NCBI GenBank assembly: GCA_963803295.1
Contig: CAWDMC010000009.1
Coordinates: forward strand, 434,001 to 498,000
Origin: CAWDMC01 sp963803295
Lineage (GTDB): Bacteria > Acidobacteriota > Terriglobia > UBA7540
Direction of reading: 5' to 3'
Length of the DNA stretch: 64,000 nt
In this document: in pieces, positions 18,892-28,039 of the stretch
Numbering within the stretch: the first letter of the stretch is position 1
Layout: every line of letters begins with the position of its first letter
The notes under the pieces: model-generated
What the model saw: only the letters and a program-made list of their open reading frames with translations
Database searches by the model: none
What the model was told of the DNA's origin: nothing
Position numbers and translations under genes: made by a program

Positions 18892-20487
18892 TCAGCCCGC
18901 TTTTCTCAAGGGCACGGCCTCATGGATAAGGGTGTCCAGTTGCATGTCAACCCGTTGCAAGGCCAGCGACAGCTTGGGCGGCAGGGCCGCGGGATGATCC
19001 TCAAAAGCGGCCAGCGCAGGGCGAAAGACGCGCGCTTCCAGGCGGGTCATCAGCCGGGCTACTTTCCAGCCGTGCGGCGTCAGAAAATGACGATGGGTTC
19101 GGGGCGGCCGGTAAATCAATCCCTTCAACCGCAAGCGCCGAAGATCGTAGGTCATCTTGGCCGTCGTGTAAGAGCCGCCTTCGATTCCCAGCAGGTCCGC
19201 CACATGAGCCCGCAGATCGCGGTTGCGGAAGCCCTGGATCAAGTGCGTGAACAAGCTCAGCGCCACCCACAAAGCCATCACCCGCGGATCGCCAAACTTC
19301 AGCCCCGGCGCTCGCTGACCTTCCTCGGTCACAGTCGGTTGCACCACTTTCTGGATGCTGTCGCCGGAGAGACCACAGTTGTGGCTCACCCGTTCGACTT
19401 CCAGCAGCCGCCGGTTGATGTGACGCCCCAGGCGTTGCAGATAAGCCAAGTTGGTCAAGCCTTTGTTCACCTCGAAATCCTTGGGGTTACGAAAGGTGCC
19501 TTCCGTGCGCAGGCCTCGTCCTTCTTTGAAGTATTGTTTCAGGTCGAAGTTCTTGTATTGAATGTGCAGGCTGGGATGCACCCCCTGCTGGATTACCCGA
19601 GTACGAAACACCCCCGGGGTAGCCTTGGTCACTCTCCGCTCAAAGACCAGTTGCAGGCGATCGGGCCGGCCCAGGTCCAGGTTGTCGCGCATGACCTCTT
19701 CGAAGAACTCTCGCCCTTTCTGCGGCCGATCGAAGATCTGGGTCAGGCTTACCTCCAGCTGCCAGATCGACAACTGCCAATCGTAGCCTGCGGCCCGATC
19801 CTTCCCGCTCAAGGGCAGGGGCAGCCGGTCCAGCCACTTGCGCAACAGCCGCTCGACCTCCTCCGCTCCCAGGCGATCACAGGTCTCTTGCAGTTTCTTC
19901 GCCTCGGCACAGGAACGAAAGCCATTGTCCAAGGTCTCAAAGGCAATACCCTGCTTCTCCATCTGGCGCTTCGCCCACTCGTGCCCATTCAGGCAAAGCT
20001 TCAAACTCCAAGGAGCGTAGCTGCACACCTTCAGGAAGATCGGCCCAAAGTCCTCGTCGTCGATGTAAAAGTAATAGTGGTTAACGTAGACCGTCTTCTC
20101 GCGATCGTAGTGAAAGCTGCTGCCCTCTTTGCGGCCCGAAAAGGTTTGCGCCTTCTCTTGGGCCACTCCCACGAACACTACTTGATCGCGCACCCCGCGT
20201 TGACGGCGCAGTCGCTGGGCGACCTCGTCCTTACGCTCCCCGTGTTGGAAATGAATCAGAGGAATCTCCTGCTGGGAAGCCATGGCTTTGACCGCTGCCA
20301 CCCAGCTCTGGGTGATCTGTCCCAGCAGCACCGGCGAAGGGATGGGCTTACCCAAGTGCTCGGTGAGAAAACGAATCAAGCCTCCGCCGGTCGCCAAGGC
20401 GGGCAAGTAGCCATTCAAGTACAGCCGGTCGATACACTCGACTTCCAAAGTGACGTGACCTTCGAGCAGTTCGTTAATGTTGGCCAT
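18892..20487 (-). CDS. Uncharacterised ~530-residue protein of an orphan, probably multi-copy family
   Basis: A 531-residue protein without a known domain that I can name. Striking segments: LEVECIDRLYLNGYLPALATGGG near the N-terminus, VYVNHYYFYIDDEDFGPIFLKVC, LCLNGHEWAKRQMEKQGIAFETLDNGF, and a C-terminal winged-helix-like region with MTYDLRRLRLKGLIYRPPRTHRHFLTPHGWKVA. From memory, similar proteins occur in several copies per genome in actinobacteria, rhizobia and acidobacteria, always annotated hypothetical. The gene stands alone with about 260-300 bp of empty sequence on each side, which fits a self-contained element. The ATG at 20487 is preferred to the TTG at 20493. Confidence 0.75.
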   Translation of the reverse strand: MANINELLEGHVTLEVECIDRLYLNGYLPALATGGGLIRFLTEHLGKPIPSPVLLGQITQSWVAAVKAMASQQEIPLIHFQHGERKDEVAQRLRRQRGVRDQVVFVGVAQEKAQTFSGRKEGSSFHYDREKTVYVNHYYFYIDDEDFGPIFLKVCSYAPWSLKLCLNGHEWAKRQMEKQGIAFETLDNGFRSCAEAKKLQETCDRLGAEEVERLLRKWLDRLPLPLSGKDRAAGYDWQLSIWQLEVSLTQIFDRPQKGREFFEEVMRDNLDLGRPDRLQLVFERRVTKATPGVFRTRVIQQGVHPSLHIQYKNFDLKQYFKEGRGLRTEGTFRNPKDFEVNKGLTNLAYLQRLGRHINRRLLEVERVSHNCGLSGDSIQKVVQPTVTEEGQRAPGLKFGDPRVMALWVALSLFTHLIQGFRNRDLRAHVADLLGIEGGSYTTAKMTYDLRRLRLKGLIYRPPRTHRHFLTPHGWKVARLMTRLEARVFRPALAAFEDHPAALPPKLSLALQRVDMQLDTLIHEAVPLRKAG

Positions 20488-20616
20488 GATCAAAAGTTCT
20501 ACACCACCTCAACCTGACGCTGTCAACCCTCGTCGGTTTGAGGTCGAAGACTTCGCTAGAAAGTACTTTAAAAGGGCCCTTGGGGCCGCGGGGAGGTCGC
20601 AGGTTGAGAAAAGGTG

Positions 20617-20653
20617 TTCCGGGCTCCATTTCTCCTGGCCCAGGAGCCCGGAA
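20617..20653. promoter_or_regulatory. Compound palindrome upstream of the orphan gene
   Basis: TTCCGGGCTCC (20617-20627) and GGAGCCCGGAA (20643-20653) are perfect inverted repeats. The intervening bases contain a second perfect inverted repeat, TCCTGG/CCAGGA. On the plus strand no T-run follows. It may be an operator, a terminator for a converging transcript, or an end structure of the cassette holding the orphan gene. Confidence 0.45.
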
Positions 20654-20750
20654 TCCACTTCAGGTTAACTCTTTCGATCAGTCGGAACATCATACCGAAA
20701 CTTTGAGGTCCAAGCGTCGAAGACGAGATCGTCCTCAGACTGGAATCCGC

Positions 20751-21167
20751 CTACGCGGTTCCTGCGCCCGCCACCCTTGTTTTCTTTCCGTTTCGGCTCT
20801 CGACGTGCTCACTCGCGCGTCTGACGACATAAGCGACATCGTCTTCCCCAAAAGGGGGCACCATGAAATCGAACGCGCCACTCTCCATGGCCGCGATGTA
20901 CAAGGGGACATCGACGAGTTGGGACACAATAACCAGATCCACAGGTCGCTTGCTTTGGCGTGCGAGGCGGAGAGCGTCCGCCCAAGAGCCATCAGAAACA
21001 GTCAGGTCAGTGAAAACAACCATCGGCGAGTTGTCCTCGTTGAGGATGCTCAGAGCCTCAGCGCAACTTCGTGCGCGAATGGTTCCGACGGACTGCTTTT
21101 CCAGGGCCAGCTGAAGGTTCGCGAGGGGCTGTTCCTGGTCATGTATCAGAAGAGCCTGGGTCGACAT
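20751..21167 (-). CDS. Stand-alone response-regulator receiver domain, atypical
   Basis: A 138-residue receiver domain with the fold pattern of CheY-like proteins: LLIHDQE (acidic pair reduced to Asp), VVFTDLTVSDG with the probable phospho-acceptor Asp at about 53, and VIVSQLVDVPLYIAAMESGAFDFMVPPF. The conserved Lys of the usual K-P-F motif is Pro here, so phosphotransfer signalling may be altered. No output domain and no adjacent kinase. AAGGAG lies 6 nt before the ATG at 21167, a strong translation start. Confidence 0.78.
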   Translation of the reverse strand: MSTQALLIHDQEQPLANLQLALEKQSVGTIRARSCAEALSILNEDNSPMVVFTDLTVSDGSWADALRLARQSKRPVDLVIVSQLVDVPLYIAAMESGAFDFMVPPFGEDDVAYVVRRASEHVESRNGKKTRVAGAGTA

Positions 21168-21977
21168 AACAAACTCCTTTCCGACCGTAGGGGAGGGACT
21201 ACGACCGACCTACCCGCGCCATGGGAAATCCCTCCAAAGTTGCTGCGGAAGACGCGACTCTCAGAGACAGCGGATCGCGCCAAATGCGGTTGAATGTTGG
21301 CGGCTTGATAGGGTCAGAGGCGGGACGTGCATGGCTGCGAACCTTCCTTTTTTCCCTACCGCACTAAAACAAAGTCAGTCTAGCGGCAGACCCTGGGAAT
21401 GTCAAGCATATTATTTACTATTCTTGCTATATCTTATCCTTATAGCAGATACTTCTCTCGTTTACTTCAAGCGGACTTTCAATAACATTAACGGACAATA
21501 CGACCCCCTAATCTTCTGCTTTTGCCACTCACCTGAGGAGATTCTGGCGCCAGCAGAGCAATACTTTAGGCATGGCCTGATGGGTGAGATGTGGCATCCA
21601 GAGTCGGGGTTGTGCTGCCTGTAATTGCAATTCTTAATCCGAAGATCCGAAGGACTGAAAAGCAGCGTTGATCTTCCTACAGCCAACAGAACCTCGCCGT
21701 CCTCCTGTGATTCGATACTCGTCATGATGGTGTTGGATGGAAAAAACATATGATCCCGCCCGACCATGCCCGATTTCCCACTCAGTGTGAGCCGGCTTGG
21801 TCCGGGAGGTCCGGCTGGCGCAGGCCTTCTAGGTCTGATCCCAATCACCCAAGAAAGCCTAACGGTTTGCGCGACTGCTATTGCCTGCTATTTCGGCGTC
21901 GATCCACGTAGCTCACAGAATGGTACAATCCGGTATCAACAGCCCTGGGTCGATGCGATCCACGGCTTTTCCGGCGT
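21168..21977. other. Intergenic region, 810 bp, partly AT-rich
   Basis: Bases about 21400-21500 are much richer in A and T than the neighbours. Short frames at 21331-21624 (plus) and 21462-21848 (minus) have low-complexity composition and no homology signal. The region holds the divergent promoters of the receiver gene and truA, but I could not assign boxes with confidence. Confidence 0.4.
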
Positions 21978-22757
21978 ATGCGTAACATCCGGCTGACTCT
22001 CTCTTACGACGGTACCGACTTTCACGGCTGGCAACGCCAGCCCGGTAAGGCAAGTATCCAGGAATGCGTCGAATCCGCGCTTGCTCGCCTCGCCGGGGCT
22101 GGCGTGAAAATTATCGGCTCGGGCCGCACCGACGCTGGCGTCCACGCCTTAGCCCAGGTGGCGAATTTCAAGACCGCCAGCCCTATCCCGTGCCCGAATC
22201 TGCTCCGTGCCCTGAATGACGGCCTGCCCTCTACGATCCGGATCACGGCGGCAGAGGAGGTGGATGCCGATTTCCACGCCCGCTATTGTGCCCGCTCGAA
22301 GACGTATCGCTACCGACTCCTCGAAGGACCCGTATGCCCTCCCTTCCTGTCACGATTTGTCCATCACTATCCCTACCCACTCGACCATCGCCGGATGTCC
22401 AGGGCTGCGCGGATGATCGAGGGCGAGCACGACTTCACCTCGTTTGCCGCGGTAAGCGGGGAACCGCCGCCGCTGCCCAGTGAAGCGAGCGAGGTCTCTC
22501 AGTCGCGATCCATGGTGCGGAGGATTGACTCCTCGCGCCTGCTGGTAAGCTCAAGAAAGCAACTGCTCGTCTATGAGGTCCGCGGCAACGGTTTTCTGCA
22601 CCACATGGTGAGGAACGTCCTGGGAACGCTGATCAAAGTCGGACGAGGGAATCTCCAGCCCGAGGATATGGGGCGGATCCTTCAGGCCCGAGACCGTACA
22701 ATGGCAGGACCGACGGCGCCGCCCAGTGGTCTCTTTTTGGTAAAGGTGGAGTACTGA
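21978..22757 (+). CDS. truA: tRNA pseudouridine(38-40) synthase
   Basis: A 259-residue TruA. The N-terminus RLTLSYDGTDFHGWQRQP and the catalytic GSGRTDAGVHA (Asp52) are both intact; KTYRYRL and GNGFLHHMVRNVLGTLIKVG follow. TruA isomerises uridines 38-40 in the tRNA anticodon stem. The insertion PPLPSEASEVSQ at about 165-180 is slightly longer than in E. coli but common elsewhere. No strong ribosome-binding site precedes the ATG. It is followed 111 nt later by an aldehyde dehydrogenase gene. Confidence 0.95.
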   Translation: MRNIRLTLSYDGTDFHGWQRQPGKASIQECVESALARLAGAGVKIIGSGRTDAGVHALAQVANFKTASPIPCPNLLRALNDGLPSTIRITAAEEVDADFHARYCARSKTYRYRLLEGPVCPPFLSRFVHHYPYPLDHRRMSRAARMIEGEHDFTSFAAVSGEPPPLPSEASEVSQSRSMVRRIDSSRLLVSSRKQLLVYEVRGNGFLHHMVRNVLGTLIKVGRGNLQPEDMGRILQARDRTMAGPTAPPSGLFLVKVEY

Positions 22758-22868
22758 GAATCTAAAGTAGATTTGGAGTTTCGGAAGTGGTAGCTTTGTT
22801 CACGGAGTTGCCGGTCCGAAAAGAAAAGTCCCCTACTCTCTGCCGCGAATCGAAGTGGAGAGATCGCC

Positions 22869-24473
22869 ATGAGTAGCGCCTTTACGCAAATCACTCCCTC
22901 GGAAACTGCTCCACAGACCTCCGCCGCGAGACAGAAGCTGCAATCTCTCGATCCCTCTACGGGCCAGCTTCTCGCGGAATTTGAGCCCGCGAGTGACGCC
23001 GAAGTCGCCCGAATTGTTGAGCACGCCACCGTTGCAGCGGTTCAATGGCGCAATCTTGGCCTGGAGAAGTGGGCTTCCTGTTTAGCTCGTTTCAAGCAGG
23101 TCCTCTACGAACGGCGCGAGGAAGTGGTTGCCCTGATCACTCGCGAGGCAGGAAAACCGCTTGTCGAATCGCTCGTTGGGGAGGTGTTGGTAGTCCTCGA
23201 TACTGCGGACTACCTGGCCCGTCACGCTCAGGCAATGCTACGACCGGAGCCAATCCGACACCATAATTCGGCGCTCAAGTTCAAGCGCGCCCGGATTGAG
23301 TACGAGCCACACGGGGTGATTGGCATCATCTCCCCGGCCAATTATCCTTTCAGCATTCCTTTGACCGAGCTGTTGTCCGCACTGGTGGCTGGGAACGCGG
23401 TGGTGCTCAAGCCTTCCGAACTGACACCGCAGATCGGAGTGGCCATTCGCGACCTGTTCGACTCCGCCGGATTCCCGCCCGGAGTAGCCAACGTGGTGTT
23501 GGGTGACGGTTTGACCGGACGGGCCCTGGTCGCCTCGCCGATCCAGAAGCTGATCTTTACGGGCAGCGTTCCGACCGGAAAGCGGATTCAGGCGATTGCG
23601 GCCGAGCGCCTCTTACCGACGGTGCTCGAACTTGGTGGCAAAGACCCCATGATCGTCAGGGCGGACGCCAATCTCGATCAGGCATCGAGCGGCGCCGTCT
23701 GGGGCGCTTTCACCAATGCCGGCCAAGCCTGCCTTTCGGTGGAGCGCTGCTACGTGGCGCAAGAAGTAGCCGGGGAGTTCATCCGCCTGTGTGTGGAGAA
23801 GGCGAGAAGCTTACGAATAGGACCAGGAGACGATCCAAACTCAGACGTCGGCCCCTTGATTCGCGAGCGCCAATTGGGCATCGTCGAAACACAGGTGTCC
23901 GAGGCTGTGGCCCAGGGTGCGGAGGTGCTCTGCGGGGGTCGGCGCGCCGACATGAACGGGTTCTTTTATCTGCCCACAGTGCTCACTAAGGTCCACCATG
24001 GCATGCGCCTGATGCGCGAAGAGACCTTTGGACCGGTCCTCCCCATCATGACCGTTGAAAACGATGCCGAGGCAGTCTGTCTGGCCAATGATTCGAACTT
24101 TGGTCTCGCGGCCAGCATCTGGACCCGCGATTTGCGCCGCGGTGAAGCGATCGCACAGGAACTTGAGGCCGGTGCCGTACTGGTCAACGATTGTATCAGC
24201 TATTTCGGCGCTAGCGACGCTCCGCACGGAGGAGTGAAATCGAGCGGCCTGGGACGTGTCCACTCGCGACTTGGTCTTCTTGAAATGGTTCGCGTAAAAT
24301 ATATCGGTGTGGATTTTGTGCCCCGGCTGCCGAAGCTCTGGTGGTACGGCTACGACCGCAACGCTCTGGAGATGATGCGGGGCTTCCTGGATTTCCTGGT
24401 TGCGCCGGCTTTGCTCCGCCGGGCCAGGGGACTCGGACGGATGGTCGCGAACTTGGGGAAGCGGTATGTATGA
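22869..24473 (+). CDS. NAD(P)-dependent aldehyde dehydrogenase
   Basis: A 534-residue ALDH-superfamily enzyme. NAD-binding GIISPANYPFSIP, LIFTGSVPTGKRI, the general-base region LELGGKDPMIV, and the nucleophile in FTNAGQACLSVERC (Cys288) are all present, as is EETFGPVLPIMT near the C-terminus. It is closest in feel to succinate-semialdehyde or medium-chain aldehyde dehydrogenases, but the substrate cannot be fixed. The C-terminus carries an extra roughly 55 residues (RLPKLWWYGYDRNALEMM...) beyond the usual end. GGAGAG lies 8 nt upstream of the ATG. Confidence 0.9.
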   Translation: MSSAFTQITPSETAPQTSAARQKLQSLDPSTGQLLAEFEPASDAEVARIVEHATVAAVQWRNLGLEKWASCLARFKQVLYERREEVVALITREAGKPLVESLVGEVLVVLDTADYLARHAQAMLRPEPIRHHNSALKFKRARIEYEPHGVIGIISPANYPFSIPLTELLSALVAGNAVVLKPSELTPQIGVAIRDLFDSAGFPPGVANVVLGDGLTGRALVASPIQKLIFTGSVPTGKRIQAIAAERLLPTVLELGGKDPMIVRADANLDQASSGAVWGAFTNAGQACLSVERCYVAQEVAGEFIRLCVEKARSLRIGPGDDPNSDVGPLIRERQLGIVETQVSEAVAQGAEVLCGGRRADMNGFFYLPTVLTKVHHGMRLMREETFGPVLPIMTVENDAEAVCLANDSNFGLAASIWTRDLRRGEAIAQELEAGAVLVNDCISYFGASDAPHGGVKSSGLGRVHSRLGLLEMVRVKYIGVDFVPRLPKLWWYGYDRNALEMMRGFLDFLVAPALLRRARGLGRMVANLGKRYV

Positions 24474-24507
24474 ACAGAAAGTTATGAATCATGATTTTAT
24501 GGTGTCG

Positions 24508-24616
24508 GCCTTGTATCGGCCTTACTATAGCGTCGGTGTCCCCACCTGCGCTTTCGGCTGAGGGCAGCACGTGCTACTGAATTGAACGTCAACTATGATT
24601 TGTAATGCGCAGTAGG
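24508..24616. repeat. Dispersed palindromic repeat, family A long form (copy 2)
   Basis: Matches 6023-6148 with substitutions and a roughly 20-nt deletion: TAGCGTCGGTGTCCCCACC, then CTACTGAATTGAACGTCA and TGATTTGTAATGCGCAGTAG. The palindrome is imperfect in this copy (GTCGGTG against CACCTGC). Confidence 0.65.
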
Positions 24617-24638
24617 GAACGGTTGTTGAGGTGCCTCG

Positions 24639-24905
24639 TTGACAGTCACAATAAAAGAAAAGAAAAGCGGCCAGCGGGCTTGCGACGAGAAGAACGCCAA
24701 GGGCGAGCTCTGCTGCGGCCACCTGAAACTCTGGCATGAATATGGCGAGGAGATTTCGGGACAGGTAGGAAAAGAAATTCCCGTCTACCGCTGCGAACGC
24801 TGCCACGCCGTTTACCGTCCCATGCCCGACGATTCTTCAAGTGCAGGATCAAATTATCGCGAGCAGACGGTGAATCTACTAGGGTTGTTCATGCGGAAGA
24901 AGTAG
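24639..24905 (+). CDS. Small zinc-ribbon-like protein
   Basis: An 88-residue protein with four to five cysteines placed as a zinc-binding site: ACDEKNAKGELCCGHLKLWH in the first half and YRCERCHAVYRPMP in the second. The charged N-terminus (TIKEKKSGQR) and lack of hydrophobic segments suggest a cytosolic protein. I do not recognise a named family. The start is TTG at 24639 with GAGGTG 6 nt upstream. The next gene begins 53 nt downstream on the same strand. Confidence 0.6.
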   Translation: MTVTIKEKKSGQRACDEKNAKGELCCGHLKLWHEYGEEISGQVGKEIPVYRCERCHAVYRPMPDDSSSAGSNYREQTVNLLGLFMRKK

Positions 24906-24958
24906 ACCTACCTTATCTGGACCCGACATGGTCGGAAGACTCCAACGTTGCCGTATTT

Positions 24959-26200
24959 ATGGCCATAGAGCCGGAACTCATCTACGACTGGAATCGCGTC
25001 GAGGGTCCGAAACTTGTGCTCGGCCAGCCACCTCGGGTGGCCGACGAGACCCTGCGCGACGGTCTGCAGTCGCCCTCCGTTCGTGACCCATCCATCGAGA
25101 AGAAGATCCGCATCTTGCACCTGATGGAGGACCTCGGCATCGATTCGGCTGACCTGGGGCTGCCCGGTGCTGGCCCGCGAGCAAAAGCGGATGTGGAGAG
25201 CCTCGCCGGCGAGATCTCGGCGGCAAAGCTCAAAATCGAACCCTATTGCGCCGCTCGCACGGTCGAGTCGGATATCCGGCCGATCGCAGAAGTAGTCCAG
25301 GCGAAGGGCGTGGCTATTGAAGCGGCAATTTTTCTGGGATCGAGCCCAATCCGGCAGTATGCAGAGGGTTGGGATCTCGACTTTCTGTTGCGTACAACGG
25401 AGAAGGCGGTGAAGTTCACCCGCAGCCTCGGGCTTCGTCCAATGTACGTTACCGAGGACACCAGCCGCACGCGTCCGGAGGTGGTTCGAGCTCTCTACAC
25501 CGTGGCGATTGAGTGCGGCGCTACCGCCATTGTCGTCTGCGACACCGTGGGGCACTCGACTCCGCACGGCGTGGCGTCCCTGCTGCATTTCGTGCGCAAG
25601 GAGGTGGTTGAACCTTCGGGAGCGGCCGTCCGTGTCGACTGGCACGGCCACATGGACCGTGGCCTCGGTCTCTCAAATTCTCTGGCCGCGTTCGCGGCCG
25701 GCGCCGATCAGGTGCATGGAGCGGCTCTGGGGATCGGCGAAAGAGTTGGCAATACTCCCCTGGACCAGGTGCTCGTAAACCTGAAGCTGATGGGCGCGCC
25801 CGGCTGGGCGGCCCGCGACCTGCGCAAACTGAAAGAGTACTGCACGACGGTGTCAGAGGCAGTGGGCGTGCCCATTCCGCCGAACTATCCTGCCGTCGGC
25901 TCCGACGCCTTTCGCACCGCAACCGGGGTTCACGCGGCTGCGGTCATCAAGGCATTTCGCAAGAACGACGTCGAATTCGCCAACCAAGTCTACTCTGGCG
26001 TTCCTTCGCACTGGTTCGGCCTGGAGCAGATTATCGAGATCGGACCGATGAGCGGGAAATCCAACGTGATCTATTGGCTCGAAAAGCGCGGTATCGGTGT
26101 CTCCGACGAACTCGTCGATCGGATCTTCGCCCGCGCCAAAGAGTCCGACCGTTTGCTCACCGAGACGGAAGTGCTTGCCCTGTGCGAAAAGGCAAGCTGA
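24959..26200 (+). CDS. HMGL-like (DRE-TIM) enzyme, 2-isopropylmalate/homocitrate synthase family
   Basis: A 413-residue DRE-TIM metalloenzyme. VADETLRDGLQSPSV holds the metal-binding D and catalytic R, VDWHGHMDRGLGLSNS provides the HxH metal ligands, and GERVGNTPLDQVL is the Claisen-type signature. There is no C-terminal regulatory leucine-binding domain of usual LeuA size, so this is not a canonical feedback-regulated LeuA. Candidates are homocitrate-like synthase, citramalate synthase or a hydroxymethylglutaryl-type lyase. No leucine-pathway genes adjoin it. The ATG at 24959 lacks a clear ribosome-binding site. Confidence 0.82.
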   Translation: MAIEPELIYDWNRVEGPKLVLGQPPRVADETLRDGLQSPSVRDPSIEKKIRILHLMEDLGIDSADLGLPGAGPRAKADVESLAGEISAAKLKIEPYCAARTVESDIRPIAEVVQAKGVAIEAAIFLGSSPIRQYAEGWDLDFLLRTTEKAVKFTRSLGLRPMYVTEDTSRTRPEVVRALYTVAIECGATAIVVCDTVGHSTPHGVASLLHFVRKEVVEPSGAAVRVDWHGHMDRGLGLSNSLAAFAAGADQVHGAALGIGERVGNTPLDQVLVNLKLMGAPGWAARDLRKLKEYCTTVSEAVGVPIPPNYPAVGSDAFRTATGVHAAAVIKAFRKNDVEFANQVYSGVPSHWFGLEQIIEIGPMSGKSNVIYWLEKRGIGVSDELVDRIFARAKESDRLLTETEVLALCEKAS

Positions 26201-26255
26201 AATCCAGCCGATAGTTGTACGTTTTCATCGCTAGAACTGACAGGCTGCGGACAAA

Positions 26256-26365
26256 CGCTCCGAAGCTGTCATCCTGAGCATGGCGAAGGATCTCGCTTTG
26301 TGTATTTTCAACGCAGTGCGAGATTTTTCGTCGCCTGCGGCTGCCTCAGAATGACAGTAGCGACG
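26256..26365. repeat. Dispersed repeat, family C (copy 1)
   Basis: GCTGTCATCCTGAGC, about 70 nt, then CCTCAGAATGACAG: the ends are inverted repeats of each other with few mismatches. The right half matches the inverted copy at 48803-48857 (ACTGTCATTCTGAGG, AGCCGCAGGCG, AATCTCGC). This pattern is typical of dispersed palindromic elements in acidobacterial genomes. Confidence 0.6.
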
Positions 26366-26395
26366 AGTTTTTCCGCAGACTGTTAAATTAGAAAC

Positions 26396-26560
26396 TGCCC
26401 TCCCTACTCAATCTCGGGTGGTCGTAGGAGGAGCACCTTTACTGTGCGCCCACTGGGTTTCCACCTTTCTCCACGACATGGCCAAAACCTGCCCTGAGCG
26501 ACGCGAAGGGATGGCCATGCCACTTCGATGTGGCACCGGCTTTCAGGCTCTGCAGGGCGA
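26396..26560. repeat. Dispersed intergenic repeat, family B (copy 2)
   Basis: Related to 5010-5155: GGTCGTAGGAGGAGCACCTT, ACGACATGGCC, ATGGCCATGCCAC, GATGTGGCAC. This copy carries an insertion (CCTGCCCTGAGCGACGCGAA) within the palindrome, which itself resembles a segment of the family A copy at 6075-6095. Confidence 0.55.
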
Positions 26561-26586
26561 CTCTTTGACAAGTTCGAGTTGGGCTA

Positions 26587-27192
26587 TTATGTGAGGTTGC
26601 TTTTGAATCGTTCTGCCAGGGTCCGTTCGTCTAACGTGGGAGGTTTCATCACCTCTTTGTGCCAGATCGTTGACGGTCCGGCGTGCCACGCTCGTAGTAA
26701 GGCGCTCGAGGCGTATGGGCACAGCAAGAACACCGAAACGGTCGTCATCCTACCAGAGGCAAAGAGGCTGAGTCCGACCATAGCGAGCGTCCGCGAAGCA
26801 ATATGCCACGACAGTACTTCTGATTTCCGCCCAAAGCACCCACAGGGAAAAGTGCGGCGACCCCGTAGCAAATTTATGCTGATTCCTACTCCAAAGATCA
26901 GAAAAAGCCCGGCAGCCGAAAGCTCAGCCACCGGGCTGAGCAGCCTCAGTAGGAGCCCGATTCCGATGACGATCTCTGAGAGAGGTAGCACGTACGAGGC
27001 TGGCATTATCGTCCGCCGAGGCAAGATGTCATATGCTGTCAAGACCTTCGCGAATTCCTTGAGGTTAGCTAGCTTGCCGAGACCGCCGAGACCCAACAAA
27101 AAGCCCACTAAGTCACGGGACAAGAGAAGAGCGAAAGGTAGTGCCGGGAACCCGCCGACGGCGGGGACCAATTCGAGAGCGACGCTACACAC
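26587..27192 (-). CDS. MauE/DoxX-like membrane protein with a Cys pair
   Basis: About 201 residues with four to five predicted membrane segments (PFALLLSRDLVGFLLGLGGL, VLPLSEIVIGIGLLLRLL, LSAAGLFLIFGVGISINLL, IASRTLAMVGLSLFA). The loop FPCGCFGRKSEV between the third and fourth segments carries the Cys-Gly-Cys typical of MauE-family proteins. MauE in methylamine-utilisation clusters supports disulfide formation in the Cys-rich small subunit of methylamine dehydrogenase. Here it follows two genes for secreted proteins, one extremely Cys-rich, so a redox role for these is plausible. Start GTG 27192 (AAGGGAG upstream) is preferred over GTG 27198. Confidence 0.72.
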   Translation of the reverse strand: MCSVALELVPAVGGFPALPFALLLSRDLVGFLLGLGGLGKLANLKEFAKVLTAYDILPRRTIMPASYVLPLSEIVIGIGLLLRLLSPVAELSAAGLFLIFGVGISINLLRGRRTFPCGCFGRKSEVLSWHIASRTLAMVGLSLFASGRMTTVSVFLLCPYASSALLRAWHAGPSTIWHKEVMKPPTLDERTLAERFKSNLT

Positions 27193-27381
27193 TTGCACTC
27201 CCTTATCCTGGACCGCTATAGAAACGTGTCACCTAGCCTGGAGGAACTAGCCACGGCCTTTGCCTGGATATCCCGTCTGGCGGTCGGGCCTCGTGCCTGC
27301 TCCGGGCGACGACAAGGGTCGCCCCTAGGACGCGCTACCCGAAGTGAGACCAGGCTCCTCGTTGCAGCCCGCCTAGCGATA

Positions 27382-27849
27382 CTAGGGATTCTGACGCGCG
27401 GGGTGCTGGCTTGAGTCACCAGTCGGCGCTGGACAACCAAGCGCTGCCCCCGGGTAAATTACGCCCGATTCGTCACTGAAAAAGGCGGGCCCACAGTTTG
27501 TGTCCGTCCTCACTAACGAAAGAGTGTAGTGCTTCCCATCTCGAGAGGAAATTACACACAACTTATAATCCTTCAAGGTTCCGCAGGTCTCGTCAGTAGC
27601 CGTAGGTACAGCAGTGTTCGCGCCAGGACTCTGAAACATGCGCTGACCGAGAATTTGCTCCAGATTGCCATACGATTGGTTGCTGGCTCGGTACTCAGCT
27701 TCCGCAGTATTGACTCTACGCACGATGCCGTAACCTTCGAATTGAGGCAGCTGTTCTGCCCTTTCCCGCGCGGGTGTGCTGGGCCATAGCAAAGACAAGG
27801 CGCCCAGAACACACAGCGAAGCGGAAACGGCGATAGCTATGAGCCTCAT
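27382..27849 (-). CDS. Secreted pilin-like small protein
   Basis: A 155-residue protein with an N-terminal signal (MRLIAIAVSASLCVLGALSLLW) and a small globular domain: YGIVRRVNTAEAEYRASNQS resembles the start of acidobacterial pilin-like domains. It has four cysteines after the signal (ETCGTLKDYKLC, TNCGPAFF, LGCPAP). It is a paralogue of the neighbouring protein at 28040-28846 over about 120 residues (shared pattern from NTxExEY to GVIYxG). Function unknown. TAGGAGGG lies 5-6 nt before the ATG. Confidence 0.6.
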   Translation of the reverse strand: MRLIAIAVSASLCVLGALSLLWPSTPARERAEQLPQFEGYGIVRRVNTAEAEYRASNQSYGNLEQILGQRMFQSPGANTAVPTATDETCGTLKDYKLCVISSRDGKHYTLSLVRTDTNCGPAFFSDESGVIYPGAALGCPAPTGDSSQHPARQNP

Positions 27850-28039
27850 GATGCCCTCCTAGTCCAAGGCCCGTGTTTGAAGTACAGCCGGCTAAAACCT
27901 CGCTAGCCTTACTACGAATCGGAAAGTCGTCCCGTAAATCGTCTGAACGTTCCGTTCAGAAGTACTTCTCTTCCTTACCTTGGCTCCGCGACACCAGATC
28001 ACTTCATACTGGTCTCCGACGGTACTTGGAATTTCGCTG

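Noticed and set aside
18865..20517. A 550-codon open frame on the plus strand opposite the orphan gene
   Set aside because: It is the antisense of a better-supported gene; its Gln/Leu/Val-rich composition is typical of an antisense shadow in GC-rich DNA, and it has no domain features.
21331..21624. 97-residue frame in an AT-rich gap, with one hydrophobic stretch
   Set aside because: The composition follows the local AT-richness; no good ribosome-binding site and no family features.
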